DNA of 64,000 bases from Cetobacterium sp050033475. Lineage in GTDB: Bacteria > Fusobacteriota > Fusobacteriia > Fusobacteriales > Fusobacteriaceae. A program made the translations under genes and the position numbers. The stretch lies in NCBI RefSeq assembly GCF_050033475.1, contig NZ_CP188319.1, positions 1,488,001 through 1,552,000 on the forward strand, given 5' to 3'. The notes under the pieces were generated by a model, which saw nothing but the letters and a program-made list of their open reading frames with translations, was not told where the DNA came from and ran no database searches. How positions within the stretch are numbered: the stretch's first letter is position 1; every line of letters starts with the position of its first letter. Positions 34,221 to 42,076 of the stretch are shown here, piece by piece.

Positions 34221-34273
34221 TCGTTCTTCTAAATTAATGATAGCATGCCATTGATTTAGAAGAACTTTTTTTA
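34221..34273 (+). terminator. Terminator of the two-component operon
   Basis: GTTCTTCTAAAT with ATTTAGAAGAAC, loop containing GCATGC, then seven T. Confidence 0.85.
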
Positions 34274-34293
34274 GAATAGAACTTCATATTAAA

Positions 34294-34445
34294 TTATAGA
34301 GATACAGATTTTCCAAATTTAACAGCTTGACTAATGGTAGCTAATTTAATTGGTAATTTAACTTTTACTAGATAATCATTCGTCTTACTCTTTATAAAGA
34401 CGACGAGATATATCTCACTAACTTCTGGCAAATTCTTCTCTTTTA
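34294..34445 (-). pseudogene. Possible gene remnant at the island edge
   Basis: An uninterrupted minus-strand frame of about 48 codons encodes a peptide ending LATISQAVKFGKSVSL and then stops. It has no ATG; only a TTG near 34430 could start it. It looks coding in composition compared with the AT-rich spacer, but I do not recognise the protein. The 258-base spacer 34206-34463 otherwise holds the terminator and a CGTCTT/AAGACG inverted repeat (34381-34402). Chance is a real alternative. Confidence 0.3.
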
Positions 34446-34463
34446 TACAAATTTATTTTTATT

Positions 34464-36308
34464 TTATAATTCTTTTATTTTTTTTAAAATATTTTCTAAT
34501 CCTAAATCTTCTGCATAGGAAAAGGGAATTTCCTCTAAATTCATTTTTTCTAATTCAGAAATAGTTATTGATTGACATTTTTTTTGAAAATTAAAATCAT
34601 TTTTTAATTGGTCTACTTTCTTAAAAGATAATAATACTAAGTTATTAATATCAATTTCTAAATTTTTTTGATCTATAAATTTAATTTCATTCTGAATACC
34701 TTTACATAAAATCAAATAATAATTTTCAAATAATTTAAATTTTAATTGCGAATCATATTTTTGTAATCTAATAATTGTATTTATTCTTTTTTTCTTAAAA
34801 AAACTTATTCTAATTTTTTTATATTCATCATTTCTTAAGAATGATTCTGGAACTGCAAATACTCCTATTCCTTCATTTTCAATAATACTTAATTTGTCTT
34901 CAATCAAATTTAAGTTATCTTTTGAAAAATATATAAAAACTTTATCATATTTTTCCTTTATATAATTAGTTATTAATTCATTTTCAATGAAATATTCAGC
35001 TAAAGAACATCCTATTACTTTTAACTTATCAAAAATGATATTATTAGAATTTAGATTAATTAAAAATAATATATCTTTCAATTCCTCTAATGAATATATA
35101 TTTATTGGTAAATTATATTGTTCTTTAATTCTATTAAAATAATTTTTATTTTTAACATTTTCTAATTTCAATATCTGTTTTTTTAATTCATCAATTATAG
35201 AAAAATCCATCGTTAAAATTTTATTTATCCAAGGAAAATTTGCTTCTAAATATAAACTTTCATTTTTTTTCATATATAAAAGACTACTAATTAAAAATTC
35301 TATATTATTATTTGGAATCATTTTATATATTGTATCAATATTTTGAAGTTCTATAATAGGAGAACTATAAAGATATATTAGGTTAAATAAATTATAAAAA
35401 ATGGCTGAATCTAAAGAATTTATTAAATTCCAATCAAAAATACTAATTCCAATAATATCTTCTATATATTCCATTTCCTTTAAAATTTTTGAAACTTTTA
35501 TTTTTGAAATTTTTTCTACAAATTTATGCTCATATTCTTTTTTTTTATCTATTGTTAAAGTATTTATTTCAAAATAATTATTATCTACATATTTTTTTAA
35601 ATTTATTTTCGAACAAAAAAATTCTTTTTTTTCTTTTAAAGATTCTTTTAAATTAAATATATTTGAATATAAAAAATAGTTATTTTTTTTAAAACTAATT
35701 TCAATTTTATATAAAAGCTTTATATTTTCTATAATTAGATTAATATCTTCTTTTAAATATTTTTCTGGAATATTTAAAGAAACAATTTTACATTTTTTAT
35801 TTTTATATTTTAAATTTAGCAAAAAACTAGTAATAAAATTTGAAATAATTTCATATATTTCCGTTGTAAATAATTTATTTTGTCGTTCTAATACATCTTT
35901 ATTAAATTTATCTATTATCAATTGGTCTTCAGTTAATAAAATTTTTTTTATATTAAAATTTAACTCTTCATAAGATTTCGTTTTTTTTAACTTTTGCTCT
36001 AATTCTAAATTATATATATTTGAATAATTTTCTTTTAAAGAATCGCATATAGCAAATATTATAGTAATAAAAATTAATTTTTTTTTAAACTCTTCTTCTG
36101 TATCAAATGTAAAATTAATTAAAGGAATTCCTAAAAAATCTGTATCTGGAAAATTATTTTTTATTTCTTCTAAAATTTTTTTTAAAAAAGATAATGAATT
36201 TTTATCTTTTAGTAAATTTTCAGATAAGTTTTTATATTTTAAATAAATATTCTCTTTTTTTAAAATTTCATCTTCTAATTCATTCAATTTTATTAAATAG
36301 ATTTTCAT
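34464..36308 (-). CDS. HsdM-like protein, apparently without SAM and catalytic motifs
   Basis: 614 residues, very rich in Lys, Ile, Asn and Leu. The C-terminal third (about residues 430-560) resembles the end of type I/N6-adenine methylases: GIGVFAVPESFLRNDEYKKIR parallels the GRGAFVVP-x-G-x-LF-x-KIR block, then TIIRLQ, NYYLILCKG and IKFID. In the N-terminal part no DPACGSG-like SAM motif or NPPF/NPPY catalytic motif can be found. It is therefore probably an inactive methylase homologue, or a divergent protein with only partial similarity. The HsdS-like gene is 15 bases upstream in the same operon. Codon and base use are much more AT-rich than in flanking genes. Function not known. Confidence 0.45.
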   Translation of the reverse strand: MKIYLIKLNELEDEILKKENIYLKYKNLSENLLKDKNSLSFLKKILEEIKNNFPDTDFLGIPLINFTFDTEEEFKKKLIFITIIFAICDSLKENYSNIYNLELEQKLKKTKSYEELNFNIKKILLTEDQLIIDKFNKDVLERQNKLFTTEIYEIISNFITSFLLNLKYKNKKCKIVSLNIPEKYLKEDINLIIENIKLLYKIEISFKKNNYFLYSNIFNLKESLKEKKEFFCSKINLKKYVDNNYFEINTLTIDKKKEYEHKFVEKISKIKVSKILKEMEYIEDIIGISIFDWNLINSLDSAIFYNLFNLIYLYSSPIIELQNIDTIYKMIPNNNIEFLISSLLYMKKNESLYLEANFPWINKILTMDFSIIDELKKQILKLENVKNKNYFNRIKEQYNLPINIYSLEELKDILFLINLNSNNIIFDKLKVIGCSLAEYFIENELITNYIKEKYDKVFIYFSKDNLNLIEDKLSIIENEGIGVFAVPESFLRNDEYKKIRISFFKKKRINTIIRLQKYDSQLKFKLFENYYLILCKGIQNEIKFIDQKNLEIDINNLVLLSFKKVDQLKNDFNFQKKCQSITISELEKMNLEEIPFSYAEDLGLENILKKIKEL

Positions 36309-36323
36309 TATAATTTCCTTTCC

Positions 36324-36926
36324 TTATTTTATATATTTATTAATTTTATACAATAATTTTTTATTATCTTCAGTTAAATTATATTCTAATTCTTTTTTTA
36401 AACTTAACATTATTTTTTTTCTTTTATAAAAACTTTGAATGGTTTCAATCAAAATCTCCATCTCGTCATTTGATAAATCTGGAATATCAATTTCTCCAAC
36501 TTCATATTGATTTATAACTAACTTATCCTCTGTATATTTCTTAAAAATTTTTCTAATACTTTTACTTTTTAAAACTGCACAAATTAAATCTGGATTATAT
36601 TTATTATTATTTTCTAAAAATATTATTTTTCTTAAAATTATAAAATTAGATGAAGCTAATAACCCACAATTTAAAATATTAGGATCCTTTAATATAGTTA
36701 CTCTAAAGGGATCTTTTGTCTCTAATAAAATATCATTTATTTGAAGTTTATTTTTAAAAAAAGTTTTTATTTCTCCATAATTTTCTAAAAAGTCAAAATT
36801 AATATCATAAAATTCATCAATATCTTTTGGATAAATAATTTTATGACCTAATTGACCTCGGAGTTCTTTTTTTATTAAAATACCTGTCTTTATTTCAAAA
36901 ATATTTCTTAATTTTATTTTTATCAC
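36324..36926 (-). CDS. Half-size HsdS-like target-recognition protein
   Basis: 200 residues. KLRNIFEIKTGILIKKEL at the start, INDILLETKDPFRVTIL, LLASSNFIILR (about residues 89-99) and QYEVGEIDIPDLSNDEMEILIETIQSFYKR (about 143-172) follow the order of one target-recognition domain plus the conserved helical spacer of type I specificity subunits. Normal HsdS has two such halves; half-size subunits can dimerise. It is the first gene of an operon with the HsdM-like protein, with a good promoter at 36973-37001. No HsdR translocase is seen. DNA binding is inferred. Confidence 0.55.
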   Translation of the reverse strand: MIKIKLRNIFEIKTGILIKKELRGQLGHKIIYPKDIDEFYDINFDFLENYGEIKTFFKNKLQINDILLETKDPFRVTILKDPNILNCGLLASSNFIILRKIIFLENNNKYNPDLICAVLKSKSIRKIFKKYTEDKLVINQYEVGEIDIPDLSNDEMEILIETIQSFYKRKKIMLSLKKELEYNLTEDNKKLLYKINKYIK

Positions 36927-36972
36927 TCCTTTATAATAATCACTAAAGTTCTATTCATAATTCATCTTATTA

Positions 36973-37001
36973 AGTATACTATTTCTATTTTTTAAAGTCA
37001 A
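36973..37001 (-). promoter_or_regulatory. Promoter of the HsdS/HsdM-like operon
   Basis: Minus strand TTGACT (36996-37001), 17 bases, TATACT (36973-36978). Confidence 0.75.
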
Positions 37002-37003
37002 TT

Positions 37004-37038
37004 TTGTTTTTAAAAACAATTTTTGTTTTTAAAAACAA
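37004..37038. promoter_or_regulatory. Two tandem 16-base palindromes, likely operators
   Basis: TTGTTTTTAAAAACAA occurs at 37004-37019 and 37023-37038, period 19 bases, just upstream of the HsdS-like -35 box and between divergent genes. The rest of the 218-base spacer is AT-rich with no other gene seen. Confidence 0.6.
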
Positions 37039-37144
37039 AAAAATATTGATTTTTTTTATTTTTTGGTATATATTTATTTTAAGAAACAATTAAAAAAAAC
37101 TTGAATATTTTATACTAAATAATTTAAAAATTGGAGTGATATAA

Positions 37145-37981
37145 ATGGATCATATGATATATATAACAAAAAGTAATTTAAAATTCATACTAAATACTTT
37201 TAAAGTTAAAAATGTAAATTATAATTTTTTGATTAAAGAAATAGGTAATAATTTAGATAACTCTTGTTTATTTTCAGATTATGAAAAAAAACAAATACTT
37301 TTAAAAAAAAATTTAATTTGCAATCATGATAAATTTTGTTTAGTTAATCAAGATATTATCAATAATTCTGATAATTATATATTCTCTATGAGTAAATATA
37401 AACTTTATAATTCTACTCCTTCTTATCACAAAAACTCTAAATGTACCTTTTTAAATAAAGATTATGAAAACTATATTATAGATAATAATATATCTGATTC
37501 TTTGTTAGATGAATATAAAGATTGGTTAAAAAATTCAAACAAATTATTTCAAAAAAATTTTAGTGAATTTGGATTAATACATATAAAAAAATGGGGTAAT
37601 AAAATAAAATTTCCAGAATATGAATATCACAGTAATTCAGGAGTTGAAGATATTATTCATATTTGCTTAGATGATATTATAAAAGATATAAAAAAAATAT
37701 ATATAAATAATATTCCTCTCGAAGATAAAAAACAATTTAAAAACAATGTTCATTGTTCATTTATATCCAAAAAAAATGACATTGATATTGAAAATATATT
37801 TATAAAAAAATACAAAATCGAATTTCAAAAAATTCATGATTTAAAATTAAAAATAATTGATTATTTAGTAAATTCTTGGATAAGTGAAATCAACACCAAT
37901 AATAACCATAATACATATATATTTAGTTTAGATATTTTAAAAAAAATCGGTTTTAAACCTTGTTGCTGTTGTTATAACTAA
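37145..37981 (+). CDS. Unknown protein, 278 residues, cysteine-rich C-terminus
   Basis: I do not recognise a named function. Soluble, very Asn/Lys/Ile-rich, no signal peptide. Blocks that look conserved are LICNHDKFCLVN (about 58-69), TPSYHKNSKCTFLNKDYENY (about 95-114), YKDWLK, a Trp/Pro segment (WGNKIKFPEYEYHSNSGVE, about 155-173), and the tail KPCCCCYN. His/Cys pairs could bind metal. It is divergent from the HsdS-like gene and shares the operator region, so it may belong to the same module as effector, regulator or immunity factor; that is inference. Ribosome site TTGGAGTG, followed by a strong terminator. Confidence 0.65.
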   Translation: MDHMIYITKSNLKFILNTFKVKNVNYNFLIKEIGNNLDNSCLFSDYEKKQILLKKNLICNHDKFCLVNQDIINNSDNYIFSMSKYKLYNSTPSYHKNSKCTFLNKDYENYIIDNNISDSLLDEYKDWLKNSNKLFQKNFSEFGLIHIKKWGNKIKFPEYEYHSNSGVEDIIHICLDDIIKDIKKIYINNIPLEDKKQFKNNVHCSFISKKNDIDIENIFIKKYKIEFQKIHDLKLKIIDYLVNSWISEINTNNNHNTYIFSLDILKKIGFKPCCCCYN

Positions 37982-38024
37982 AAAAACCTTAAAGGCATTA
38001 AACTTACATTTCCTTTAAGGTTTT
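37982..38024. terminator. Bidirectional terminator
   Basis: AAAACCTTAAAGG pairs with CCTTTAAGGTTTT. Marks the right end of the island. Confidence 0.85.
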
Positions 38025-38027
38025 ATA

Positions 38028-38777
38028 TTAAATATGTTTATCTTTATTATTATTAACCAAATTTGTAAATATTCCTGATCCAAGTATTAAAGCTAAAATT
38101 ACATTGGTTATTAAAAATCCGATTATAATTTCTAAAATAACTAAAAACTCTATAATTGTACTATTTGGAGTAATATCACCATAACCAACTGTGGATATGG
38201 TGATAAAGCTAAAATATATATGCTGAAAATAATAATCAAAGGTTCCCACATCAGCTCTAAATCCTTTAAATAAAGGTTCTGCACTGGTGATATCTAACAC
38301 AGTATAAATAAGACCAAAACTTATAGCTAGAGTAACATAGGTTGTTAAGACTATGAATATATCCTTTGGTACAATTTTTCTTTTCCTTAGAAAAAAATCA
38401 TTAAATACATATTTTAACAGTATCACATGGGAAGCTATTAATAGTAAAGCATTGGCTATGGATAAGGTTAAATAAAAATATTTTAAAGCCGGATCCTCTT
38501 CAATATTTAAAGATAAACTTATAAATGGCACAAGAAGTACATAATAAAATATTAAACAAGTAGATTTTATTACTCCATCTTTAAATATAAAATCCTTAGT
38601 AACTAAAATATTTAAAGGTAATATACTCAAAAATATCTTCAAAACATTTAGTCTATAGTCATAAATTTCATAAATAGAATGACTTTTAAAAATTCCATGG
38701 GCCACCAGTGGTACTATTACAGAAATAATTCCTGTTACCAGCAACATTTTTAAAAATTTAAAAATTCTCTTCACCAA
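38028..38777 (-). CDS. Potassium channel family protein
   Basis: 249 residues with six or more membrane helices. STVGYGDITP (about residues 201-210) is the K+ selectivity filter in a two-helix ion-channel pore at the C-terminus; about four further helices precede it. It conducts K+ across the inner membrane. No RCK regulatory domain follows. The start is TTG 38777 or GTG 38774 after GAGGAG. It follows mgtE on the same strand by 83 bases. Confidence 0.88.
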   Translation of the reverse strand: MVKRIFKFLKMLLVTGIISVIVPLVAHGIFKSHSIYEIYDYRLNVLKIFLSILPLNILVTKDFIFKDGVIKSTCLIFYYVLLVPFISLSLNIEEDPALKYFYLTLSIANALLLIASHVILLKYVFNDFFLRKRKIVPKDIFIVLTTYVTLAISFGLIYTVLDITSAEPLFKGFRADVGTFDYYFQHIYFSFITISTVGYGDITPNSTIIEFLVILEIIIGFLITNVILALILGSGIFTNLVNNNKDKHI

Positions 38778-38860
38778 TCTATACTCCTCATTTTAATTAA
38801 TAATTTATTCAAGTATTTTTTCATTATTAATATATGACTAAAGAATATAATTTCTTTTTT

Positions 38861-40189
38861 TTACAATTTAAATATAATCATAGCTAAATAGAAATACATT
38901 ATTAAAGCTAAGGCATCTACAATTGTAGTTACTAGAGGTCCTGCCATTATTGCTGGATCTAGATTTAATTTTTTAGCTCCTATTGGTAATACTCCTCCAA
39001 CTAATTTTGCTAAAATAATTGTAAGACCTAGAGTTATAGAAACTAAAAATGAAATTTCCATGGAGTTCTTTAAAATAAAGAACATACGTGCAAAGTTCAA
39101 AGCTCCTAGTCCTGTTCCAACTATTAAACTTACCCTAAGTTCCTTCCATATAACTTTCCAATAATCTTTTATCTCTATTTCTCCAAGAGCCATTCCTCTT
39201 ATGATAAGAGTTGAAGATTGAGAACCTGCATTTCCTCCTGTATCCATAAGCATTGGTATAGAAGCTGCTAGAACAACCATAGATTGAAGTATATCCTCAT
39301 ATCTATTTATTATTCCCCCTGTAAAAGTTGCAGAAATCATAAGTACCAATAACCATAATAGACGGTTCTTTGCCAAATCAAAGACAGAAGTTTTTAAATA
39401 CTCTTCCTTACTTGGTGCCATGGCAGCCATTTTTTGGAAATCCTCTGTATTCTCTTCCTCTATTATATCTACAATATCATCTATGGTAATGATTCCTACC
39501 AGTAACTTTTGTCTATCAATTACTGGAAGCACTGTTAAATCATATTTTTTAAACATTTGCATGGCAACCTCTTGGTTAGTTGTGGTATAAACAGAGTAAA
39601 TATTTTTTTCCATAATTTCCTCTATTCTTTCCTCATCCTCTGCCATTAATAAATCCTTTATATAAATTAATCCTTCTAATTTTCTATTTTTATCAACTAC
39701 GTAGGCCACATCTAAAGTCTCAACCTTTTTAACTTTTTTTCTAATATAATAAATACTTTCTAAAACAGTCCACTCTTTTTTCAAGGAAAGATACTCAATT
39801 GTCATTAGACTTCCTGCACTTTCCTCTTCGTAGGCTAGAAAATGATTTATTATAACTCTGTTTTCAGGTTTACAATTTTGAATAATTCTCTTTACAACAT
39901 TGGTTGGAACTTCCTCTAGAAAATCCACAATATCATCCATATAAAGTTCGTCTAAAATATTTTTCAATCTGTCATCACTGATTCCCTCAATGATTTCAAC
40001 TTGTTTTTCAGGAGATAGGTAAGAAAATACCTCTGCTGCCATATCCTTATCCAATAATCTAAATACTACCAATAGGTTCTCATCGGTCTCTTCCATATAA
40101 TCTACTATTTGGAAAGTATTTAATTCCTTTAGTTGTTGCTTTAATCCCATGTAGTCCTTCGTTACTAAAAAATCTTTTATCATTGTCAT
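38861..40189 (-). CDS. mgtE: MgtE magnesium transporter
   Basis: 442 residues: N-terminal superhelical MgtE_N domain (LKELNTFQIVDYMEE to about 130), two CBS domains (about 140-255) that sense Mg2+, then five membrane helices with PMLMDTGGNAGSQSSTLIIRG and the pore-lining segment PAIMAGPLVTTIVDALAL. It imports Mg2+ when cytoplasmic Mg2+ is low. Two ATG codons (40189 and 40183) follow AAGGAGGGA; either could start. Its leader of about 130 bases has an upstream reading frame and two competing hairpins, which suggests gene-level Mg2+ control in addition to the CBS gate. Confidence 0.95.
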   Translation of the reverse strand: MTMIKDFLVTKDYMGLKQQLKELNTFQIVDYMEETDENLLVVFRLLDKDMAAEVFSYLSPEKQVEIIEGISDDRLKNILDELYMDDIVDFLEEVPTNVVKRIIQNCKPENRVIINHFLAYEEESAGSLMTIEYLSLKKEWTVLESIYYIRKKVKKVETLDVAYVVDKNRKLEGLIYIKDLLMAEDEERIEEIMEKNIYSVYTTTNQEVAMQMFKKYDLTVLPVIDRQKLLVGIITIDDIVDIIEEENTEDFQKMAAMAPSKEEYLKTSVFDLAKNRLLWLLVLMISATFTGGIINRYEDILQSMVVLAASIPMLMDTGGNAGSQSSTLIIRGMALGEIEIKDYWKVIWKELRVSLIVGTGLGALNFARMFFILKNSMEISFLVSITLGLTIILAKLVGGVLPIGAKKLNLDPAIMAGPLVTTIVDALALIMYFYLAMIIFKL

Positions 40190-40191
40190 TG

Positions 40192-40242
40192 TCCCTCCTT
40201 AGTCTAGAGGGATTTACAAAAAATATAAAAACCTCCCTCTAG
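40192..40242 (-). promoter_or_regulatory. Mutually exclusive hairpins controlling the mgtE ribosome site
   Basis: On the minus strand CTAGAGGGA (40234-40242) can pair with TCCCTCTAG (40204-40212). Alternatively TCCCTC (40207-40212) can pair with GAGGGA (40192-40197), which contains the mgtE Shine-Dalgarno. Both use the same TCCCTC, so only one can form. Confidence 0.65.
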
Positions 40243-40292
40243 CTGCTCCATATTATTTTAAAATACCAACTCTGTTCGGGTCCGGTTTCCAT
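40239..40292 (-). CDS. Candidate 17-codon leader peptide of mgtE
   Basis: ATG at 40290-40292 follows AAAGGAGG by eight bases, a better ribosome site than many full genes here. It encodes METGPEQSWYFKIIWSS and stops at TAG 40239-40241, inside the first arm of the antisequestering hairpin. Its length and its early acidic and proline residues recall MgtL of enterobacterial mgtA leaders, whose acidic/proline start destabilises ribosomes at low Mg2+. A ribosome finishing this frame would mask the arm and let the second hairpin hide the mgtE start. Translation is not proven. Confidence 0.55.
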   Translation of the reverse strand: METGPEQSWYFKIIWSS

Positions 40293-40327
40293 ACAATTTG
40301 CCTCCTTTAATTTCGTTATAGCTATTT

Positions 40328-40357
40328 ATTATATAATAGAAGTCGATAAAGTGTCAA
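40328..40357 (-). promoter_or_regulatory. Promoter of mgtE leader
   Basis: Minus strand TTGACA (40352-40357), 18 bases, TATAAT (40328-40333). A palindrome TTGTATACAA (40363-40372) sits just upstream. Confidence 0.75.
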
Positions 40358-40372
40358 GGTATTTGTATACAA

Positions 40373-40414
40373 GAAAAAAGTTCCAGCGAGGCTAGAACTT
40401 CCTCACTGGAACTA
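40373..40414 (-). terminator. Terminator of the PTS permease gene
   Basis: Minus strand AGTTCCAGTGAGG pairs with CCTCGCTGGAACTTTTTT, overlapping the stop codon. Confidence 0.85.
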
Positions 40415-41902
40415 ATTTTTTTCCAATATATCATTTATCTTTTGTTTTAAAGGATCTGCCATGGCTCCAAATATTGCTTGAATTCCACCTTGAACTTCTA
40501 AAACACCAGTTGCTCCCAACTTCTTTATTTGATCCTTGTCAACCTTAGAAACATCCTTAACAGACACTCTAAGTCTTGTTATACAAGCATCCACATCATC
40601 TATATTTTCCTTTCCACCAAGGGCTGTTAAAATTTTTCCAGCTGTTTCATATAAACTATCCTTAGTTACCACAACAACTTCCTCTTGACTTTCATCTCTT
40701 CCAGGAGTCATTACATTGAATTTTTTTATTAAAAATTTAAATGAGAAATAATATAGACATCCCCAGAATAAACCAACAATAATTACATATACCCATCTTG
40801 TAGCTTCATTTCCTTGAAGAACTCCAAATAATGTGTAGTCTATCAATCCTCCTGAGAAGGTATTTCCAATGGAAATATTTAAATAATCCGCCACTGCAAA
40901 GGATAATCCATCAAAGAATGCATGAAGAACATATAACCATGGAGCTACGAATAAAAACATAAACTCAATTGGTTCAGTAATTCCAGTTATAAATGAAGTA
41001 ATTGCTGCTCCTAAAAATAATCCACCCACTGCTTTTCTTCTATGAACAGGAACACAGTGATACATAGCTAGGCATGCAGCTGGTAATCCAAACATCATTG
41101 TTGCAAAACGTCCTGCAAAGAATCTAGTTCCATCTGTAAATAATCCCTGATGATTTGGATCAGCCAATTGTGCAAAGAAAATATTTTGAGCTCCAACCAC
41201 TGATTTTCCAGCAACTGTTGCCACTCCTCCAAGTTCAGTATACCAGAATAGAGGATAAATCATATGATGAAGTCCTACGGCTCCAGTTAGTCTCAATAGG
41301 AATCCATATAGGAACGTTCCAAATATTCCAAGTCCTGCTATTCCTTTTCCAGCCAATGTCAACCATCCTTGGAATGTTGGCCAAATTAGGAAAAATACAA
41401 ATCCTACTCCTATGGCAGCAAAGGAAGATACTATTGGAACAAATCTAGAACCACCAAAGAATCCCAGTATTGCAGGAAGTTTAATATCGCTATATTTATT
41501 ATGTAAATATGCAACTAAAGATCCAATAACAATTGCTCCCACAACTCCTGTATCTATTGAGTTAACTTCTGGATTAAAAGCTCCAATCATTCCCTTAATA
41601 GCTGCATTCATAACTAAAAAGGCCACTGCTCCTGCTAAACCTGCAGTTCCTTTGTCTTTTTTCGCCAATCCCACAGCAAGTCCAATACACATAATAAGTG
41701 CTAAATTTGCAAAAATAACTTCTCCTGAAGCGGACATTACTTTTAAAATTCCTTGTAACCACTGTATATTTAAGAAAGGATAGGCATTAATTGTATTTTG
41801 ATTTGATAGGGCCCCTCCTATTCCTAATAATAATCCTGCTGCTGGTAATATTGCTATTGGTAGCATAAAGGATTTTCCAATTTTCTGTAAACTTTTAAAC
41901 AT
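40412..41902 (-). CDS. PTS permease IICB, glucose/GlcNAc family
   Basis: 496 residues. The IIC domain (about 1-390) has the substrate-binding block GITEPIEFMFLFVAPWLY and several membrane helices. After a linker, the IIB domain carries the phosphorylated Cys in DACITRLRVSV (about residue 444) and GVLEVQGGIQAIFG. It imports and phosphorylates a hexose, glucose or N-acetylglucosamine; the order IIC-IIB without IIA matches PtsG. With nagBA present either is useful. Its promoter and a 20-base operator shared with the glucuronate operon lie upstream. Confidence 0.9.
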   Translation of the reverse strand: MFKSLQKIGKSFMLPIAILPAAGLLLGIGGALSNQNTINAYPFLNIQWLQGILKVMSASGEVIFANLALIMCIGLAVGLAKKDKGTAGLAGAVAFLVMNAAIKGMIGAFNPEVNSIDTGVVGAIVIGSLVAYLHNKYSDIKLPAILGFFGGSRFVPIVSSFAAIGVGFVFFLIWPTFQGWLTLAGKGIAGLGIFGTFLYGFLLRLTGAVGLHHMIYPLFWYTELGGVATVAGKSVVGAQNIFFAQLADPNHQGLFTDGTRFFAGRFATMMFGLPAACLAMYHCVPVHRRKAVGGLFLGAAITSFITGITEPIEFMFLFVAPWLYVLHAFFDGLSFAVADYLNISIGNTFSGGLIDYTLFGVLQGNEATRWVYVIIVGLFWGCLYYFSFKFLIKKFNVMTPGRDESQEEVVVVTKDSLYETAGKILTALGGKENIDDVDACITRLRVSVKDVSKVDKDQIKKLGATGVLEVQGGIQAIFGAMADPLKQKINDILEKN

Positions 41903-41917
41903 TCTTTCACCTCTTAG

Positions 41918-41937
41918 TTGTATTCAATTAGTACAAA
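41918..41937. promoter_or_regulatory. Shared operator-like dyad at the PTS promoter
   Basis: TTGTATTCAATTAGTACAAA matches 17 of 20 positions of the element at 62026-62045 (opposite orientation). It lies just downstream of the -10 box, where a repressor would block initiation. A TAGTAC/GTACTA pair (41929-41934, 41952-41957) overlaps it and the -10 box. Confidence 0.5.
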
Positions 41938-41948
41938 AACCTAGGTAA

Positions 41949-41977
41949 ATAGTACTATTTTTTTGGTAAAATGTCAA
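41949..41977 (-). promoter_or_regulatory. Promoter of the PTS permease gene
   Basis: Minus strand TTGACA (41972-41977), 17 bases, TACTAT (41949-41954). Confidence 0.8.
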
Positions 41978-42076
41978 TTTTATTTTAGGCATAAAAAGGA
42001 ATTATACTATAAATTCATATAATGAATTTGACAATCATTTAACATATAACATATATTTTTACTAGGACAAATATAA

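Noticed and set aside
34464..37981. Complete type I restriction-modification locus
   Set aside because: No HsdR, HsdS is half-size, and the HsdM-like protein lacks recognisable SAM and catalytic motifs.
40190..40321. M-box or other known Mg2+ riboswitch upstream of mgtE
   Set aside because: The conserved M-box blocks (GGCTCC, CTGCCC, CATACAGTGCTAAAGC-like end) are not present; the upstream reading frame and competing hairpins explain the leader better.
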